Assembly (NCBI GenBank): GCA_025922715.1
Contig: JAICHH010000029.1
Coordinates: 1-14,847 of the forward strand
Origin: Nitrososphaeraceae archaeon
GTDB taxonomy: Archaea; Thermoproteota; Nitrososphaeria; Nitrososphaerales; Nitrososphaeraceae
Direction: 5' to 3'
Length of the DNA: 14,847 nt
Positions 14,490 to 14,847 of the stretch are shown here, in pieces. The position numbers and the translations under genes were made by a program. Under the pieces are notes generated by a model. The model worked only from the letters and a program-made list of their open reading frames with translations. It was not told the origin of the DNA and ran no database searches. The stretch's first letter is position 1. Each line of letters begins with the position of its first letter.

Positions 14490-14847
14490 ATGAGCGGAAA
14501 AGAAAATATAAAAATATTGTTGTTTAACAAATGGGAGACAGCTAATATTGAAATTACTGATCCAGGTTTAACACGGGTTATTGCTTTAAATCCGTCAATG
14601 GTAATTCCTGTATCTTTTGGGAGACATGAACACCAAAGACTCAAAAAAGCCGAGGTAAATCTTATTGAAAGATTAGCAAATAAATTAATGCGTTTCGGAA
14701 AAAAATATGCAAAGAATACTGGTCGAATGGGAGGGAAAAAAGCAAAATCACTAAATGTTGTTAAAACCGCTTTTGAAATAATACATTTAGAAACTGGAAA
14801 AAATCCTGTCGAATTACTAGTAAGAGCTATAGAAAACTCTTCTCCAA
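14490..14847 (+). CDS. rps7: Ribosomal protein uS7, 3' end outside window
   Basis: 119 codons are visible before the window ends. The product binds the 3' domain of 16S rRNA and nucleates assembly of the small-subunit head. Family sequence is clear: RVIALNPSMVIPVSFGRHEH, then the KAEVNLIERLANKLMRFG helix, TGRMGGKKAKSLNVVKTAF, and ETGKNPVELLVRAIENSSP. The ATG at 14490 is two bases after the rps12 stop. The C-terminus, with the tail of the head-binding part, is missing. Confidence 0.95.
   Translation, partial: MSGKENIKILLFNKWETANIEITDPGLTRVIALNPSMVIPVSFGRHEHQRLKKAEVNLIERLANKLMRFGKKYAKNTGRMGGKKAKSLNVVKTAFEIIHLETGKNPVELLVRAIENSSP

Noticed and set aside
1..14847. CRISPR arrays, insertion sequences, toxin-antitoxin or phage-defence genes
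   Set aside because: No spaced direct repeats, transposase motifs, terminal inverted repeats or recognisable defence domains were seen by eye on either strand.

Overview
This AT-rich archaeal window carries the RNA polymerase/ribosomal protein locus rpoH-rpoB-rpoA-rpl30e-nusA-rps12-rps7. RpoB is one unsplit chain of 1116 residues. RpoA is also one unsplit chain of 1272 residues, joining what most archaea encode as separate A' and A'' genes. From established knowledge, a fused A subunit in an otherwise archaeal operon points to Thaumarchaeota (Nitrososphaerota) or the related Aigarchaeota. The AT-richness, the intron-bearing tRNA-His without encoded CCA, and Taw1 fit this. Genus cannot be decided from this window.

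Layout: (1) 1-1635 (+) holds the 3' part of a PurF-like gene whose catalytic motifs are eroded, overlapped by a small unrecognised gene. (2) 1660-2199 (-) is a HAD-type 5'(3')-deoxyribonucleotidase-like protein. It is divergent from taw1 (2324-3382, +), the radical-SAM enzyme for wyosine modification of tRNA-Phe. (3) 3519-3998 (-) is a four-helix membrane protein built from an exact 77-residue internal duplication, divergent from a NIF3-like protein (4063-4989, +). (4) 5046-5148 is tRNA-His(GUG) with a 28-nt intron and a complete bulge-helix-bulge splice motif. (5) 5300-13025 is rpoH-rpoB-rpoA-rpl30e, tightly spaced, with non-ATG starts on all three polymerase genes. (6) 13026-13568 is a 543-bp gap that interrupts the usually compact rpl30e-nusA junction and contains what look like decayed coding fragments on both strands. 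(7) 13569-14847 is nusA-rps12-rps7, with rps7 running off the window.

The right half supplies core transcription (RpoH/B/A), a transcription-linked KH protein (NusA) and ribosomal proteins (eL30, uS12, uS7). The left half is a set of short, independently promoted genes in tRNA modification, nucleotide metabolism and unknown functions. I found no CRISPR array, insertion sequence or clear new multi-gene system. The least explained items are the duplicated membrane protein, the degenerate PurF paralogue, the rpoH leader with a possible anti-Shine-Dalgarno, and the gene debris before nusA.
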